64,000 nucleotides of DNA from Bacteroidales bacterium (GCA_004552485.1 SFOH01000003.1:55451-119450), one strand, 5' to 3'; counted from the stretch's first letter, positions 7,369 to 16,918 are shown. The notes: generated from the sequence alone by a model not told the origin. Made by a program: numbers and translations.

Positions 7369-9205
7369 AAGAAACGCTTGTGGTCATCATACTCTGTTCC
7401 ATTCCTTTTCGGGCGGGAGAAATCTCGCCGTTGAGGTATTTTTCCATCACCAGCGAGCCGATGGGCACGCCGAAAGCGGCTCCGAAGCCGGCGTTCTCGA
7501 CGTATACGGCGACGGCGATTTTGGGGTTGTTGTAGGGGGCGAAGCCCATGAAAGCCGAGTGGTCTCGGCCGTGGGGGTTCTGCGCCGTGCCGGTTTTGCC
7601 GGCCACCTCGACGTCGGTGAAGGCGGCGCGGCGGCATGTTCCGCCGGTGACGGCCATGCGCATGCCTTCGGCTATGGTGGTGTAATAGGATGGGTCAATC
7701 GTGGGTACGCGGCGTTTGAGCAGGTCGCCGGGCATGATGGTGTCGGCGATGGCCTTCACGACATGGGGCGTTATGAACCAGCCGCGGTTGGCGATGGTGG
7801 CGGCGAGGTTGGCGATCTGCATGGGCGTGGCCAGAATCTCGCCCTGGCCGATGGACACGGAGATGATGGTGTTGGCCGACCAGTGGCCCTCGCCGTAACG
7901 CTTGTTGTAGAATTTCTCGTTGGGGATGAATCCTCGGCCCTCGTTGGGGAGGTCGACGCCGAGTTTGTAGCCGTAGCCCATCGAGACGAGGTGCTTCTTC
8001 CAGACCTCGAAGGCGTTGCCGGTGCTGCCGTATTTGGAGGTGCGGTCAAGCATGTTCTTGAGGCCCCAGCAGAAGTATGCGTTGCAGGAGGTCTCGAGGG
8101 CGGGCTTGAGCGAGAGGGGACTCGCGTGGCCGTGGCAGCCTACGCGCAGGCCGGCGTTGACATATCCGCGGTGGCAGGGATAGGTGGTGCCGGGCGTGAT
8201 GATGTGCTCCTGGAGGAAGATGAGACCCTGTGTGGGCTTGAACGTCGAGCCGGGAGGATAGGAGCCGAGCAGGGCGCGGTCGAACAGGGGCTTGGAGGGG
8301 TCGTTGACCAGGGCGTGGTAGTTCTTGCCGCGCTCGCGGCCTACGAGCATCGAGGGCTTGTAGGTGGGCGCGGAGACGAGGCAGAGGATTTCGCCGGTGG
8401 AGGGCTCGATGGCCACGACGGCGCCGCGTTTGCCCACCATGAGCGATTCGGCGTAGGCCTGGAGCTTGATGTCGAGGCTCAGGCGCAGGTCGCGGCCGGA
8501 GACGGCCTGGACGTCCTGAGCGCCGTTCTCGTAGCGGCCCTGGATGCGGCCGTGGACGTCGCGGATGAGAATCTCCACGCCTTTGTGGCCGCGCAGGTAT
8601 TGCTCGTAGCTGTGCTCGATGCCGAGGTCGCCGGTGTAGTCGCCGGCCTGGTAGTAGGGGTCGCGCTCGACGTCTTTGGCGTTCACCTCGCGTATGTTGC
8701 CCAGGACGTTGGCGGCGGCCTGGTAGTTGTACTGGCGCAGCACGCGCTTCTGGATGAAGAAGCCTGGATAGCGGTAGAGCTTCTCCTGGAAGCGGCCGTA
8801 TTCCTTGGCGCTGAGGTGGGTGAGCAGGGCCTGGGGCGAGTAGGAGCTGTAGCCCGGATTCTTGCGCTTGTCCTTCATGTCGGCGAAGCGCTTGTCAAGC
8901 TCCTCGCGGGTGATGTTGAGGGTCGAGCAGAAGTCGGCGGTGTCGAACTCGGTGACGTCGCGGGGGATGAGCATGACGTCGTAGGCGGGCTGGTTGTAGA
9001 CCACCAGCTCGCCGTTGCGGTCGTACATCAGTCCGCGCGAGGGATATTGTGTTTTCTTGAGAAAGGCGTTGGTGTCGGCACGCTCCTTGTAGCGGTCATC
9101 GTTGATCTGAAGGTCGAAGAGGCGCCACCCGTAGATGGCGGCGATGACCAGCAGGAAGCCGACAATCACATACTTGCGCTTCTCCAGGTTATAGTCTTTT
9201 CTCAC
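7349..9205 (-). CDS. mrdA: Penicillin-binding protein 2, elongasome transpeptidase
   Basis: Class B PBP that cross-links lateral-wall peptidoglycan with RodA. Residues 11-30 form the single membrane anchor, followed by the PBP dimerisation domain. The transpeptidase domain has all three motifs: S320-TFK (SxxK), S373-CN (SxN) and K537-TGT (KTG). At 618 residues it has the usual PBP2 length. The only start in frame before the anchor is GTG at 9205, overlapping the end of mreD by 17 nt; the 3' end overlaps rodA. Expected target of beta-lactams such as mecillinam, by family knowledge. Confidence 0.96.
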   Translation of the reverse strand: MRKDYNLEKRKYVIVGFLLVIAAIYGWRLFDLQINDDRYKERADTNAFLKKTQYPSRGLMYDRNGELVVYNQPAYDVMLIPRDVTEFDTADFCSTLNITREELDKRFADMKDKRKNPGYSSYSPQALLTHLSAKEYGRFQEKLYRYPGFFIQKRVLRQYNYQAAANVLGNIREVNAKDVERDPYYQAGDYTGDLGIEHSYEQYLRGHKGVEILIRDVHGRIQGRYENGAQDVQAVSGRDLRLSLDIKLQAYAESLMVGKRGAVVAIEPSTGEILCLVSAPTYKPSMLVGRERGKNYHALVNDPSKPLFDRALLGSYPPGSTFKPTQGLIFLQEHIITPGTTYPCHRGYVNAGLRVGCHGHASPLSLKPALETSCNAYFCWGLKNMLDRTSKYGSTGNAFEVWKKHLVSMGYGYKLGVDLPNEGRGFIPNEKFYNKRYGEGHWSANTIISVSIGQGEILATPMQIANLAATIANRGWFITPHVVKAIADTIMPGDLLKRRVPTIDPSYYTTIAEGMRMAVTGGTCRRAAFTDVEVAGKTGTAQNPHGRDHSAFMGFAPYNNPKIAVAVYVENAGFGAAFGVPIGSLVMEKYLNGEISPARKGMEQSMMTTSVSYEPKKD

Positions 9206-9710
9206 GACGTGGGTTATAAAGGCCTGAAACGGCGCAGATTACAATGAAAGTGTAGATGGTCGAGGCCACTGTTCTGAGCAGCAGCCGCCGGATGTCGAAG
9301 AACGAGAAGGCCTCGACGGTGAACATCATGGCGCAGTAGATGAGCGTCATGGTGAGGGTGTATTTGAGGAAGACGGGCGTGCCGAGGCTGTGCATGTCGA
9401 GGGGCTGGGACGCGGGGGCGTCGTCGCGGAGCACGTACATGTGGAGGACGGGCTTGCGCACGAAGGCCAGGACGGTGCAGCACAGGGCGTTGAGGCCGTA
9501 AGTGTCCATGAACACGTCGACGATGAGGCCGGTGAAGAAACCCAGGGCCACGCTGCGGTTGGTGGAGAACGACACGGGCAGCACGGTGATTATGTAGATG
9601 AATGCCAGGGGGATGGCGGTGTTGAAGAGCACCAGCCGGTTGAGCACCACCACTTGCACCAGCAGGAGCAGGCAGCACATAATCACATATCTGAGCGTTG
9701 TCTTGGACAT
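9189..9710 (-). CDS. mreD: Rod shape-determining protein MreD
   Basis: Small inner-membrane protein of the elongasome that bridges MreC to the rest of the complex. The sequence is weakly conserved in the family but the hydrophobic profile fits: about five to six segments, with an N-terminal one (YVIMCCLLLLVQVVVLNRLV, residues 9-28) and the typical GFFTGLIVDVFMDTYGLNAL at about 58-77. Identity is strengthened by its place between mreC and mrdA. 173 residues is typical. ATG start at 9710, 68 bp after mreC. Confidence 0.92.
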   Translation of the reverse strand: MSKTTLRYVIMCCLLLLVQVVVLNRLVLFNTAIPLAFIYIITVLPVSFSTNRSVALGFFTGLIVDVFMDTYGLNALCCTVLAFVRKPVLHMYVLRDDAPASQPLDMHSLGTPVFLKYTLTMTLIYCAMMFTVEAFSFFDIRRLLLRTVASTIYTFIVICAVSGLYNPRREKRL

Positions 9711-9778
9711 TTACGTATATGGAGACTGTTTTTTAAACAATGAGTGCGGGCGCGCACGCGCGGGGGATGGAGGCCGGC

Positions 9779-10657
9779 TCAGTTGCCGAGCACTTCTTCA
9801 GCGGTGCCCTGGCCCTCGGTCTTGAGGTTCTCCTCTTCGAGCTTCTCGAGCTCAAGGGCGTTGTTGGAACGCACGATCTGAACGTTGTTGAGTTTGGTGA
9901 AGTCGGAGAGCAGGAACACTCTGAGCGAGAAGAAGTTGTCGTTGCCGGAGCCGTTGCTGCCGGCCACGATTCCGACGGGGAGGCCGGCGGGGAAGACGGC
10001 TGAGTAGCCGCTGGTGACGATTGTGTCGCCCTTGTGGTAGACAGTGTGGCGGGGGAGCTCTTCGAGGACGGCATAGCGGGGGTCTTTGCCGTCCCAGACG
10101 AGCGAGCCGAAGCTCTCGTCGCCCTTGATTTTGCAGGAGAGGCGGAAGTGGGGGTTGAGCAGCGAGATGATGCGCGAGTAGTGCTCGGACACCACGTTCA
10201 CGATGCCCACCACGCCGTTCTGGTCGATGACGCCCATCTCGGGGGCGACGCCGTCGGCGCTGCCCTTGTTGACGGTGACATAGTTATAGGGGCGCATCAC
10301 CGAGTTGTTGATGACGTGGCCGGTGATGAAGTCGAAGCTGTGGGCCTGGGGCATGACGGTGGCGGAGTCGGCGTAACGCTCGCGCATGGCGCGCAGCTGT
10401 TCGCGCAGGGAGAGCACTTCCTGCTGGAGGGTGACGTTGCGGCGGTTGAGGTCCTCGTTGTTGTGTCGGAGGTTGAAGTAGGAGGTGACATTCGAGGCCA
10501 CGCCGTATACGGCGCCCTGCATCCGCCCGGCGCTGGTCAGATAGACATGCTGCTGATAGGGGTTGAAGGTGAACAGCAGTATGCAGGAGAGCACCAGGAA
10601 GATGGCAAAGACGAACCATTTGCTGTTGCGTATGAAGAATTGCAGAACTTCGCGCAC
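9779..10657 (-). CDS. mreC: Rod shape-determining protein MreC
   Basis: Periplasmic scaffold of the elongasome that activates PBP2. Residues 15-33 form the membrane anchor (WFVFAIFLVLSCILLFTFN), then a coiled coil near 65-95 (NNEDLNRRNVTLQQEVLSLREQ begins it), then the paired beta-barrel MreC core with the conserved GVIDQNGVVGIV motif. The C-terminal tail (LEEENLKTEGQGTAEEV) is acidic. 292 residues is normal. The frame opens at a GTG (10657); no ATG precedes the anchor. The 133-bp gap to mreB is GC-rich and holds no gene. Confidence 0.95.
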   Translation of the reverse strand: MREVLQFFIRNSKWFVFAIFLVLSCILLFTFNPYQQHVYLTSAGRMQGAVYGVASNVTSYFNLRHNNEDLNRRNVTLQQEVLSLREQLRAMRERYADSATVMPQAHSFDFITGHVINNSVMRPYNYVTVNKGSADGVAPEMGVIDQNGVVGIVNVVSEHYSRIISLLNPHFRLSCKIKGDESFGSLVWDGKDPRYAVLEELPRHTVYHKGDTIVTSGYSAVFPAGLPVGIVAGSNGSGNDNFFSLRVFLLSDFTKLNNVQIVRSNNALELEKLEEENLKTEGQGTAEEVLGN

Positions 10658-10790
10658 TTTGCCTTGATTGAATTAATTGACAGTGTTGAGTGACGAGACC
10701 GGAGCGACGCACAGTCAAGCGCGACCGAGCGACGCGGCCGTCATGACTTCTCCGTCCGGAAAAGGTCGTGGCCGACCGGCCGCGGCCTCA

Positions 10791-11810
10791 TCAGCGGATG
10801 AGGAATTTGAAGCGGTCGATGTTCTTGAGGGCCACGCCGGTACCCTTGGCCACGGAGAGCAGCGGGTCTTCGGCGATGTGGAACTGGATGCCGATTTTGT
10901 TGGTGAGGCGCTTGTCGAGGCCGCGCAGCAGGGCGCCGCCGCCGGCGAGGTAGATGCCGTTGCGGACGATGTCGGCGTAGAGCTCGGGAGGAGTCTGCTC
11001 GAGGGCGCCGAGGACGGCAGCCTCGATTTTGAGGATCGATTTCTCGATGCAGTGGCAGATTTCCTGGTAGGACACGGGCACCTCCATGGGCAGGGCCGTC
11101 ATCTGGTTGGGGCCGTGCACGATGTAGTCGGCAGGGGGATTGTCGAGCTCGGTGAGGGCAGAGCCGACGTTCATCTTGATGAGCTCGGCGGTGCGCTCGC
11201 CGACGCGCACGTTGTGGGCGCGCTTCATGTGGTTCATGATGTCGTCGGTGAGGTCGTCGCCGGCGATCTGGATGCTCATGTTGGAGACGATGCCGCCCAG
11301 CGAGATGACTGCGATCTCGGTTGTGCCGCCGCCTATGTCGACGATCATGTTGCCTTCGGGAGCCTCAACGTCGAGGCCGATGCCGAGGGCGGCGGCCATG
11401 GGCTCGTAGATCATGTAGACGTCGCGGCCGCCGGCGTGCTCCGAGCTGTCGCGTACGGCGCGGATCTCCACCTCGGTCGAGCCGGAGGGGATGCCCACCA
11501 CCATTCGCAGCGAGGGCTGGAACCAGTTGCTCTTCGACGAGGCCTTCTTCACCAGGCCGCGGATCATGAGCTCGGCGGCGTTGAAGTCGGCGATCACGCC
11601 TTTGCGAAGGGGGCGCACGGTGCGGATGCCTTCGTGCTCCTTGCCCTGCATCTGCTGGGCTTCCTTGCCCACGGCGATGAGCTTGTCGGTGTGTTTGTCG
11701 AGAGCCACGATCGAGGGCTCGTCAATGACAATCTTGTCATTATGGATAATGATTGTGTTGGCGGTGCCAAGGTCAATCGCTATTTCTTTTGTCAGTGAGA
11801 AAAGTCGCAT
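10791..11810 (-). CDS. mreB: Actin-like rod shape protein MreB
   Basis: Actin homologue forming membrane-bound filaments that orient lateral wall synthesis. The actin-fold ATPase motifs are intact: phosphate-1 IDLGTANTII (residues 12-21), phosphate-2 VDIGGGTTEIAV, and the adenosine motif LAGGGALLRGL near the C terminus. The N terminus MRLFSLTKEIAIDLG has the short hydrophobic lead expected of membrane-associating MreB. 339 residues is typical. It heads the operon mreB-mreC-mreD-mrdA-rodA, with a -7 element 74 bp upstream. Confidence 0.98.
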   Translation of the reverse strand: MRLFSLTKEIAIDLGTANTIIIHNDKIVIDEPSIVALDKHTDKLIAVGKEAQQMQGKEHEGIRTVRPLRKGVIADFNAAELMIRGLVKKASSKSNWFQPSLRMVVGIPSGSTEVEIRAVRDSSEHAGGRDVYMIYEPMAAALGIGLDVEAPEGNMIVDIGGGTTEIAVISLGGIVSNMSIQIAGDDLTDDIMNHMKRAHNVRVGERTAELIKMNVGSALTELDNPPADYIVHGPNQMTALPMEVPVSYQEICHCIEKSILKIEAAVLGALEQTPPELYADIVRNGIYLAGGGALLRGLDKRLTNKIGIQFHIAEDPLLSVAKGTGVALKNIDRFKFLIR

Positions 11811-12113
11811 GTTGTTGCTTGTCTATGAGGAGTTATAGGAGTTATTTTGGGGGTTGTTTGTCGTTGCTGAGTGTTTCAGGGTGCAAATTTACGAAAATTT
11901 TGCGGTAACTCGGTAGTAAATAATATAAAACATGCAAAAAAAATTGCACGCGCCTGCCGCGAGGTGCCAAACCGGGGCGCCGGAGAGGGTCTGCCGGGGT
12001 CTTGCAGAGGCACAAAAAGGGCGCCCGGCGGTGAACCTACTCCCCCGCCCCGGCGTTTATAATTACGGACACAGAAAAAAACACATCTGACTCAAAACAA
12101 AAAACATACTGAC
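11811..12113. other. Divergent intergenic region mreB / flavodoxin
   Basis: No gene seen. It holds the mreB -7 element (11884-11891, minus), an A-run with a small palindrome (TGCAAAAAAAATTGCA near 11933), and a GC-rich stretch at 11950-12055. For the flavodoxin gene I see TTTATAATTACG near 12056 but no exact TAnnTTTG. Confidence 0.5.
11884..11891 (-). promoter_or_regulatory. -7 element of the mre operon
   Basis: TAAATTTG on the minus strand, matching TAnnTTTG, giving a leader of about 65 nt before mreB. No good -33 box. Confidence 0.6.
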
Positions 12114-12605
12114 ATGAAAAAATACGGAATTTTCTACGGCTCGCTGACGGGCACCACCCGCGACGTGGCCCATCGCATCGCCGACGCTCTCGGCCCCGAC
12201 AAATGCGACCTCTTTGACGTGCACGATGCCGAGCCGGCCAAGCTCGCCGACTACGAGACTATTGTGCTGGGCACCTCGACCTGGGGCGACGGCGACATCG
12301 AAGAAAACTGGTACGACTTCCTGGCCGGCGCCTCGGCCATGGACCTGAAAGGCAAGAAGATGGCAGTCTTCGGATGCGGCGACACGGCCATGTCCCACAC
12401 CTTCTGCAACGGCGTGGGCATCCTCTACAAGAAGATGCTCCCCACGGGCGTGACCCCCGTCGGCGCCTTCAACGTGGACGGCTATCACTTCGATCACTCC
12501 GACGCCTTCATCGACGGCAAATACGTGGGCCTTCTGCTCGACGAGGTCAACCATGCCGATCTCACCGACGAGCGCATCCGCGAATGGACGGCGCTGATTC
12601 GCTGA
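12114..12605 (+). CDS. fldA: Flavodoxin
   Basis: Small FMN-binding electron carrier, cytoplasmic, replacing ferredoxin or serving enzymes such as pyruvate:flavodoxin oxidoreductase. The FMN phosphate loop GSLTGTT (residues 9-15) is canonical, followed by the TSTWGDGDIEENW loop near residues 54-66 whose Trp stacks on the flavin, and the third loop FGCGDTAMSHTFCNGVG. 163 residues, long-chain type. It appears monocistronic: the next gene has its own promoter and lies 148 bp downstream. Confidence 0.95.
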   Translation: MKKYGIFYGSLTGTTRDVAHRIADALGPDKCDLFDVHDAEPAKLADYETIVLGTSTWGDGDIEENWYDFLAGASAMDLKGKKMAVFGCGDTAMSHTFCNGVGILYKKMLPTGVTPVGAFNVDGYHFDHSDAFIDGKYVGLLLDEVNHADLTDERIREWTALIR

Positions 12606-12711
12606 GCGCCCCCATGCCCCGCGGGCGCGTTTATTAGTAAAAAAAGCTAAAAAAATCCGCAGACATGCCACTTTCCCCGCGTCGGAGGGCGGCTGTTTGC
12701 GGATATTTTAT

Positions 12712-12719
12712 TACCTTTG
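12712..12719 (+). promoter_or_regulatory. -7 element of the nrnA-like gene
   Basis: TACCTTTG, a TAnnTTTG match, places the transcript start near 12725. That rules out the upstream in-frame TTG at 12697 and supports translation from ATG 12754 (or ATG 12727). Confidence 0.65.
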
Positions 12720-12753
12720 TGCTTTGATGGCGCACACGCCGTCACGCACAGTC

Positions 12754-13803
12754 ATGAACGTAGAATTCAACACCGCAGACGTCAAGGCGTTGCGCACTCT
12801 CCTCGAGGGCGCGCGGCGCATCATGCTCACCTGCCACATGTCGCCGGACGGCGATGCGCTGGGCTCCACGCTGGCCATGCGCTCGCTGCTGCGCACCATG
12901 GGCAAGGATGCGCGGGTCATCACCCCCGATGAGCCGCCCCACTATCTGCGCGTCATCCCCGGCGCGCGAACGGTGATGGCCTGGAGCAGCTTCGGCAGCC
13001 GCGTGGAGAGCCTCATCGCCGGCGCCGACCTGGTGCTGTGCATGGACTATAACGGCATCAGCCGTCTCAGCCGCCTCGGCCCCGCCGTAGAGGCCACCGC
13101 CGCTCCCCGCGTCCTCATCGACCACCACAAGAACCCCGAGAGCTTCACCGTCCTCACCTTCTCATACCCCGACATGTCGTCGACATGCGAGCTCACCTAT
13201 CACCTCATCAGGGCCATGGGCTGGGAAGACCGCATCGACACCGAAGTGGCCACCTGCCTCATGTCGGGCATCATCACCGACACCGGCGGCTTCCACTACA
13301 ACTCCAACTCGCCCGAGCTTTACCGCGTCCTGGCTTCGCTCATGGAGCGCGGCGTCGACAAAGACCGGCTCATGCGATGGCTCGTCGACACCCACTCGGC
13401 CGCGTCGATGCGCCTCGAGGCACACGCCATCGCCGAGCGCATGGAGCTATTCGCCGACGACCATGCCGCACTCGTCGTCCTCGAGAAGGACGACCTCGAC
13501 CGTTTCGGCTACAAGAAGGGCGACACCGAAGGCCTCGTCAACAAGCCCCTGGCCATCCCCGGCATCATCTACTCCTGCTATATGCGCCAGGAGAAAGATT
13601 ATATAAAGGTGTCGATGCGCTCGCTCGCCGACTTCCCCGTCGACCGGCTCTGCCGCGAGTATTTCGGCGGCGGAGGCCACCTCAACGCCGCCGGCGGAGA
13701 GTTCCGCGGAACCATGGAAGAGGCTGTACGCATCTTCCGCGAGGCACTGCCCCGGAACCGCGAGCTAATCTCGCAGCGCGCACTCGAATACGCCGACCGA
13801 TAA
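12754..13803 (+). CDS. nrnA: DHH/DHHA1 phosphoesterase, NrnA-type nanoRNase / pAp phosphatase
   Basis: Degrades 2-5-mer RNA and dephosphorylates 3'-phosphoadenosine 5'-phosphate in NrnA homologues. Metal-binding motifs are present: CHMSPDGDALGS (His28, Asp32, Asp34), CMDYN near 97-101, and IDHH (Asp123-His125). The DHHA1 domain ends in GGGGHLNAAGG. 349 residues from ATG 12754; ATG 12727 would add nine residues and cannot be excluded. It is the first gene of a run of closely spaced genes (DUF4827, glmM-type, LegB-like, ATP-grasp, NeuB), with gaps of 6-65 bp. Confidence 0.9.
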   Translation: MNVEFNTADVKALRTLLEGARRIMLTCHMSPDGDALGSTLAMRSLLRTMGKDARVITPDEPPHYLRVIPGARTVMAWSSFGSRVESLIAGADLVLCMDYNGISRLSRLGPAVEATAAPRVLIDHHKNPESFTVLTFSYPDMSSTCELTYHLIRAMGWEDRIDTEVATCLMSGIITDTGGFHYNSNSPELYRVLASLMERGVDKDRLMRWLVDTHSAASMRLEAHAIAERMELFADDHAALVVLEKDDLDRFGYKKGDTEGLVNKPLAIPGIIYSCYMRQEKDYIKVSMRSLADFPVDRLCREYFGGGGHLNAAGGEFRGTMEEAVRIFREALPRNRELISQRALEYADR

Positions 13804-13856
13804 CCCCCGATACCAATCACAGTTAATCACAGACAGAAACAAGACTTAAACGATAG

Positions 13857-14432
13857 ATGAAGAAGATTCTCACCGCCATTTGCGCCGCCGTGGCTCTGCT
13901 CGCCCTCATGCCCTCGTGCAAGGACTCGAAGAGCTATGCCGAGCTGCTGACCTCCGAGACCCACGCCGTCAACTCTTTCCTGGTGAACCAGCGGGTTGAC
14001 AACACCATCCCCACCGACACCACCTTCGTATTCGAGACCGGCCCCGACGCCCCCTACTACCGCCTCGACGAGGAGGGAACAATGTACATGCAGGTGCTCA
14101 CCCCCGGCACCCCCGGCAACTATGCCAAGGCCGGTCAGGTCATTTACTTCCGCTTCACCCGCTACAACCTCTTCTATTACAAGAACGGAAAGCTCCCCAG
14201 CGGCGAGGGCAACGAAATCGACATGGAGTATCTGAACGCCAACTTCAAGTTCCAGGACTTCACCAGCAACAATTCCTACCAGTACGGCGCGGGCGTTCAG
14301 ATGCCGCTCCACTATCTGCCCATCGACGCCGAGGTCAACATCATCATCAAGAGCACCTACGGCTTCTACCAGGAGCAGAGCTACGTCCAGCCCTACCTCT
14401 ACCGCATGCGCTACTTCCCCCAGCGCACCTGA
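13857..14432 (+). CDS. DUF4827 lipoprotein
   Basis: 191 residues. The N terminus is a lipoprotein signal: positive residues, a hydrophobic core, then LMPSC with lipidated Cys21. The mature part resembles DUF4827, a Bacteroidales family with an FKBP-like fold, and is rich in Tyr and Phe (FRFTRYNLFYYKNGK near 100). No catalytic motif recognised. It sits between nrnA and the phosphoglucosamine mutase gene, a neighbourhood I recall for this family elsewhere in Bacteroidales. Location is probably periplasmic or outer-membrane. Confidence 0.8.
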   Translation: MKKILTAICAAVALLALMPSCKDSKSYAELLTSETHAVNSFLVNQRVDNTIPTDTTFVFETGPDAPYYRLDEEGTMYMQVLTPGTPGNYAKAGQVIYFRFTRYNLFYYKNGKLPSGEGNEIDMEYLNANFKFQDFTSNNSYQYGAGVQMPLHYLPIDAEVNIIIKSTYGFYQEQSYVQPYLYRMRYFPQRT

Positions 14433-14497
14433 CGCCGGACTCCCCCCCTTATTACCAATCAATCAGATATAACCTTAACAATCACATACCTTAAGCA

Positions 14498-15883
14498 ATG
14501 ACACTCATCAAGTCAATTTCCGGTATACGCGGCACCATCGGCGGCCGCGCCGGCGATGCCCTCACACCCATGGACATTGCCAAGTTCACTGCTGCTTACG
14601 CAACATTCATCGACCGCACCACCACCCTCCCCTACCGCACCATCGTCGTGGGCCACGACGCCCGCATCTCCGGCCCCATGGTGATGGACCTCGTGGTCGG
14701 AACGCTCATGGGCATGGGCTTCGACGTGGTCAACATCGGCCCCGCATCCACGCCCACCACCGAGATGGCCGTAGTCCTCGAAGAGGCCTGCGGCGGACTC
14801 ATCCTCACCGCATCACACAATCCCAAGGAATGGAACGCCCTGAAGCTCCTCAACGAAAAGGGCGAGTTCCTCACCGCCGACCAGGGCGAGGAAGTGCTCC
14901 GCATCGCCCGCGAGCGCGAGTACATCTTCGCCGACGTCGAGCACCTGGGACATTATTATAAGAACACCACCTACAACCGCCGCCACATCCAGAAAGTGCT
15001 GGCTCTCGACCTGGTCGACACCGACGCCATCCGCAAAGCCAACTTCACCGTGGCCGTCGATGCCGTCAACTCCGTCGGCGGCGTGGTCATCCCCGAGCTG
15101 CTGCGCGCCCTCGGCGTCAACAACATCATCACCATCAACTGCGACCCCACCGGCAACTTCGCTCACAATCCCGAGCCCATCCCCGAGAACCTCACCCAGA
15201 TTTCGCAGGTGGTCAAGGAGTCCGGCGCCGACGTCGGCTTCGTCGTCGACCCCGATGTCGACCGCCTCGCCATCGTCATGGAGAACGGCGAGATGTTCGT
15301 CGAGGAATACACCCTCGTGGCCATCGCCGACTATGTCCTCGGCAAGACCCCCGGTCCGGCCGTCTCCAACCTCAGCTCGTCGCGCGCCCTGAGCGACATC
15401 GCCGCCCGTCACCGCTGCCCCTACGTGGCCTCGGCCGTCGGCGAAGTCAACGTCACCTCGCTCATGCGCCACATCCGCGCCGTCATCGGCGGTGAGGGCA
15501 ACGGCGGAGTCATCTACCCCGAACTCCACTATGGCCGCGACGCCCTCGTGGGCGTGGCCCTCTTCCTCACACTCCTCGCCAAGAGCGGCAAGAAGGTCTC
15601 CGAGCTCAAGAAGGACTATCCCCAGTATGCCATCGCCAAAACCAAGGTACAGCTCACCGACAAAACCGATGTGGACGCCATCCTCGAGGCCGTCAAGGAG
15701 AAATATGCCGACGAGAAACTCACCACCATCGACGGCGTGAAAATCGACTTCCCCCACAGCTGGGTTCACCTGCGCAAGTCCAACACCGAGCCGATTCTCC
15801 GCATCTACTCCGAGGCCCCCACGATGGAAGAGGCCCGCGAGCTGGGCAAGAACGTCAAGGAGCTCGTGCTCTCGCTGCAGTGA
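14498..15883 (+). CDS. glmM: Phosphoglucosamine mutase family phosphohexomutase
   Basis: Interconverts glucosamine-6-phosphate and glucosamine-1-phosphate for UDP-GlcNAc synthesis by family inference. Phosphoserine loop TASHNPKEWNALK carries Ser106; metal loop DPDVDRLA holds Asp251, Asp253 and Asp255; the sugar-binding loop GEGNGGVIYPELHYGRD and the C-terminal phosphate loop RKSNTEPILRIYSEA are intact. 461 residues. Its location before a nonulosonic acid gene trio that uses UDP-GlcNAc-derived precursors is consistent. A phosphomannomutase or phosphoglucomutase specificity is possible, since the superfamily is hard to separate by eye. Confidence 0.88.
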   Translation: MTLIKSISGIRGTIGGRAGDALTPMDIAKFTAAYATFIDRTTTLPYRTIVVGHDARISGPMVMDLVVGTLMGMGFDVVNIGPASTPTTEMAVVLEEACGGLILTASHNPKEWNALKLLNEKGEFLTADQGEEVLRIAREREYIFADVEHLGHYYKNTTYNRRHIQKVLALDLVDTDAIRKANFTVAVDAVNSVGGVVIPELLRALGVNNIITINCDPTGNFAHNPEPIPENLTQISQVVKESGADVGFVVDPDVDRLAIVMENGEMFVEEYTLVAIADYVLGKTPGPAVSNLSSSRALSDIAARHRCPYVASAVGEVNVTSLMRHIRAVIGGEGNGGVIYPELHYGRDALVGVALFLTLLAKSGKKVSELKKDYPQYAIAKTKVQLTDKTDVDAILEAVKEKYADEKLTTIDGVKIDFPHSWVHLRKSNTEPILRIYSEAPTMEEARELGKNVKELVLSLQ

Positions 15884-15934
15884 TCCCGTCACCCACCCCC
15901 TGCAATCAGAAAAAGTAACCACCCACCGAAAATC

Positions 15935-16918
15935 ATGCATGCATTAGTCACCGGCGCCGACGGTTTCATCGGCTCTCATCTCGTTCAGCAGCTGCTGGCG
16001 GCCGGCCACACGGTTCGCGCCCTGGCCCATTACAACTCCTTCAACAACTGGGGATGGCTCGAAGAGCTTCCCAAGAACGAGCGCCTTGAAGTCATCTGCG
16101 GCGACGTGCGTGACCCCAAATTCTGCCGCGAGGCCTGCCGCGACATCGACACGGTCTTCCACCTGGCCGCCCTCATCGCCATCCCCTACAGCTATGAGGC
16201 TCCCGACTCCTATGTCGACACCAACATCCGCGGCACGCTGAACATGTGCCAGGCCGCGCGCCAGGAGAATGTGGGCCGCATCATCGTCACCTCCACCAGC
16301 GAGGTCTACGGCACCGCCCGCTACGTGCCCATCGACGAGGAGCACCCCCGTCAGCCCCAGAGCCCCTACTCGGCCACCAAAATCGGTGCCGACGCCATAG
16401 CCCTCAGCTTCTACAACTCGTTCGGCCTCCCCGTCGTCATCGCACGTCCCTTCAACACCTACGGCCCGCGCCAGAGCGCACGCGCAATCATCCCCACAAT
16501 CATCACCCAGATTGCCGGCGGCAAGCGCACCATCAAGGTCGGCGACCTCAGCCCTACGCGCGACTTCAACTTCGTCGAAGACACCGTCCGCGGCTACATG
16601 GCCTTGGCCGAAGCGCCCGCCGACCAAGTCGTCGGCCGCGACTTCAACATCTGCACCGGCACCGAAGTGTCCATGAAGGAGACGCTCGAGACCATCGCGC
16701 GCCTCATGGGTCAGGAGGTCGACTTCGTCACCGACCCCGAGCGCCTGCGTCCCGCCAAGAGCGAGGTCTTCCGCCTCTGCGGCGACAACACCCGCATCAC
16801 CTCGCTCACCTCATGGCGCCCGCAGAACACCCTCGAACAGGGCCTGCAGAAGACCATCGCCTGGTTCACCAAGCCCGAAAACCTGGCCCGCTACAAGGCC
16901 GACATCTACAACCGCTAA
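15935..16918 (+). CDS. LegB-like NAD-dependent 4,6-dehydratase/epimerase
   Basis: Extended short-chain dehydrogenase acting on a nucleotide-activated hexose. Rossmann motif TGADGFIGS (Gly7, Gly10, Gly13), active site STSEVYG near 120-126 and catalytic pair Tyr145/Lys149 (YSATK) are all present. The TSE arrangement is that of 4,6-dehydratases. The stretch HYNSFNNWGWL resembles LegB, the first enzyme of CMP-legionaminic acid synthesis, and the next two genes include a NeuB-type synthase. 327 residues. The substrate (UDP-GlcNAc versus GDP-GlcNAc) cannot be told from sequence alone. Gap to the ATP-grasp gene is 15 bp. Confidence 0.85.
   Translation: MHALVTGADGFIGSHLVQQLLAAGHTVRALAHYNSFNNWGWLEELPKNERLEVICGDVRDPKFCREACRDIDTVFHLAALIAIPYSYEAPDSYVDTNIRGTLNMCQAARQENVGRIIVTSTSEVYGTARYVPIDEEHPRQPQSPYSATKIGADAIALSFYNSFGLPVVIARPFNTYGPRQSARAIIPTIITQIAGGKRTIKVGDLSPTRDFNFVEDTVRGYMALAEAPADQVVGRDFNICTGTEVSMKETLETIARLMGQEVDFVTDPERLRPAKSEVFRLCGDNTRITSLTSWRPQNTLEQGLQKTIAWFTKPENLARYKADIYNR

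Noticed and set aside
6061..7434. Plus-strand open frame of 457 codons opposite rodA
   Set aside because: Extremely acidic, His/Asp-rich antisense of rodA; no domain and no promoter.
7313..9247. Long plus-strand open frame of 644 codons opposite mrdA
   Set aside because: It mirrors mrdA on the other strand; high-GC coding produces such antisense frames, and the amino-acid make-up (His/Val/Ala rich) is unnatural. mrdA has all PBP motifs.
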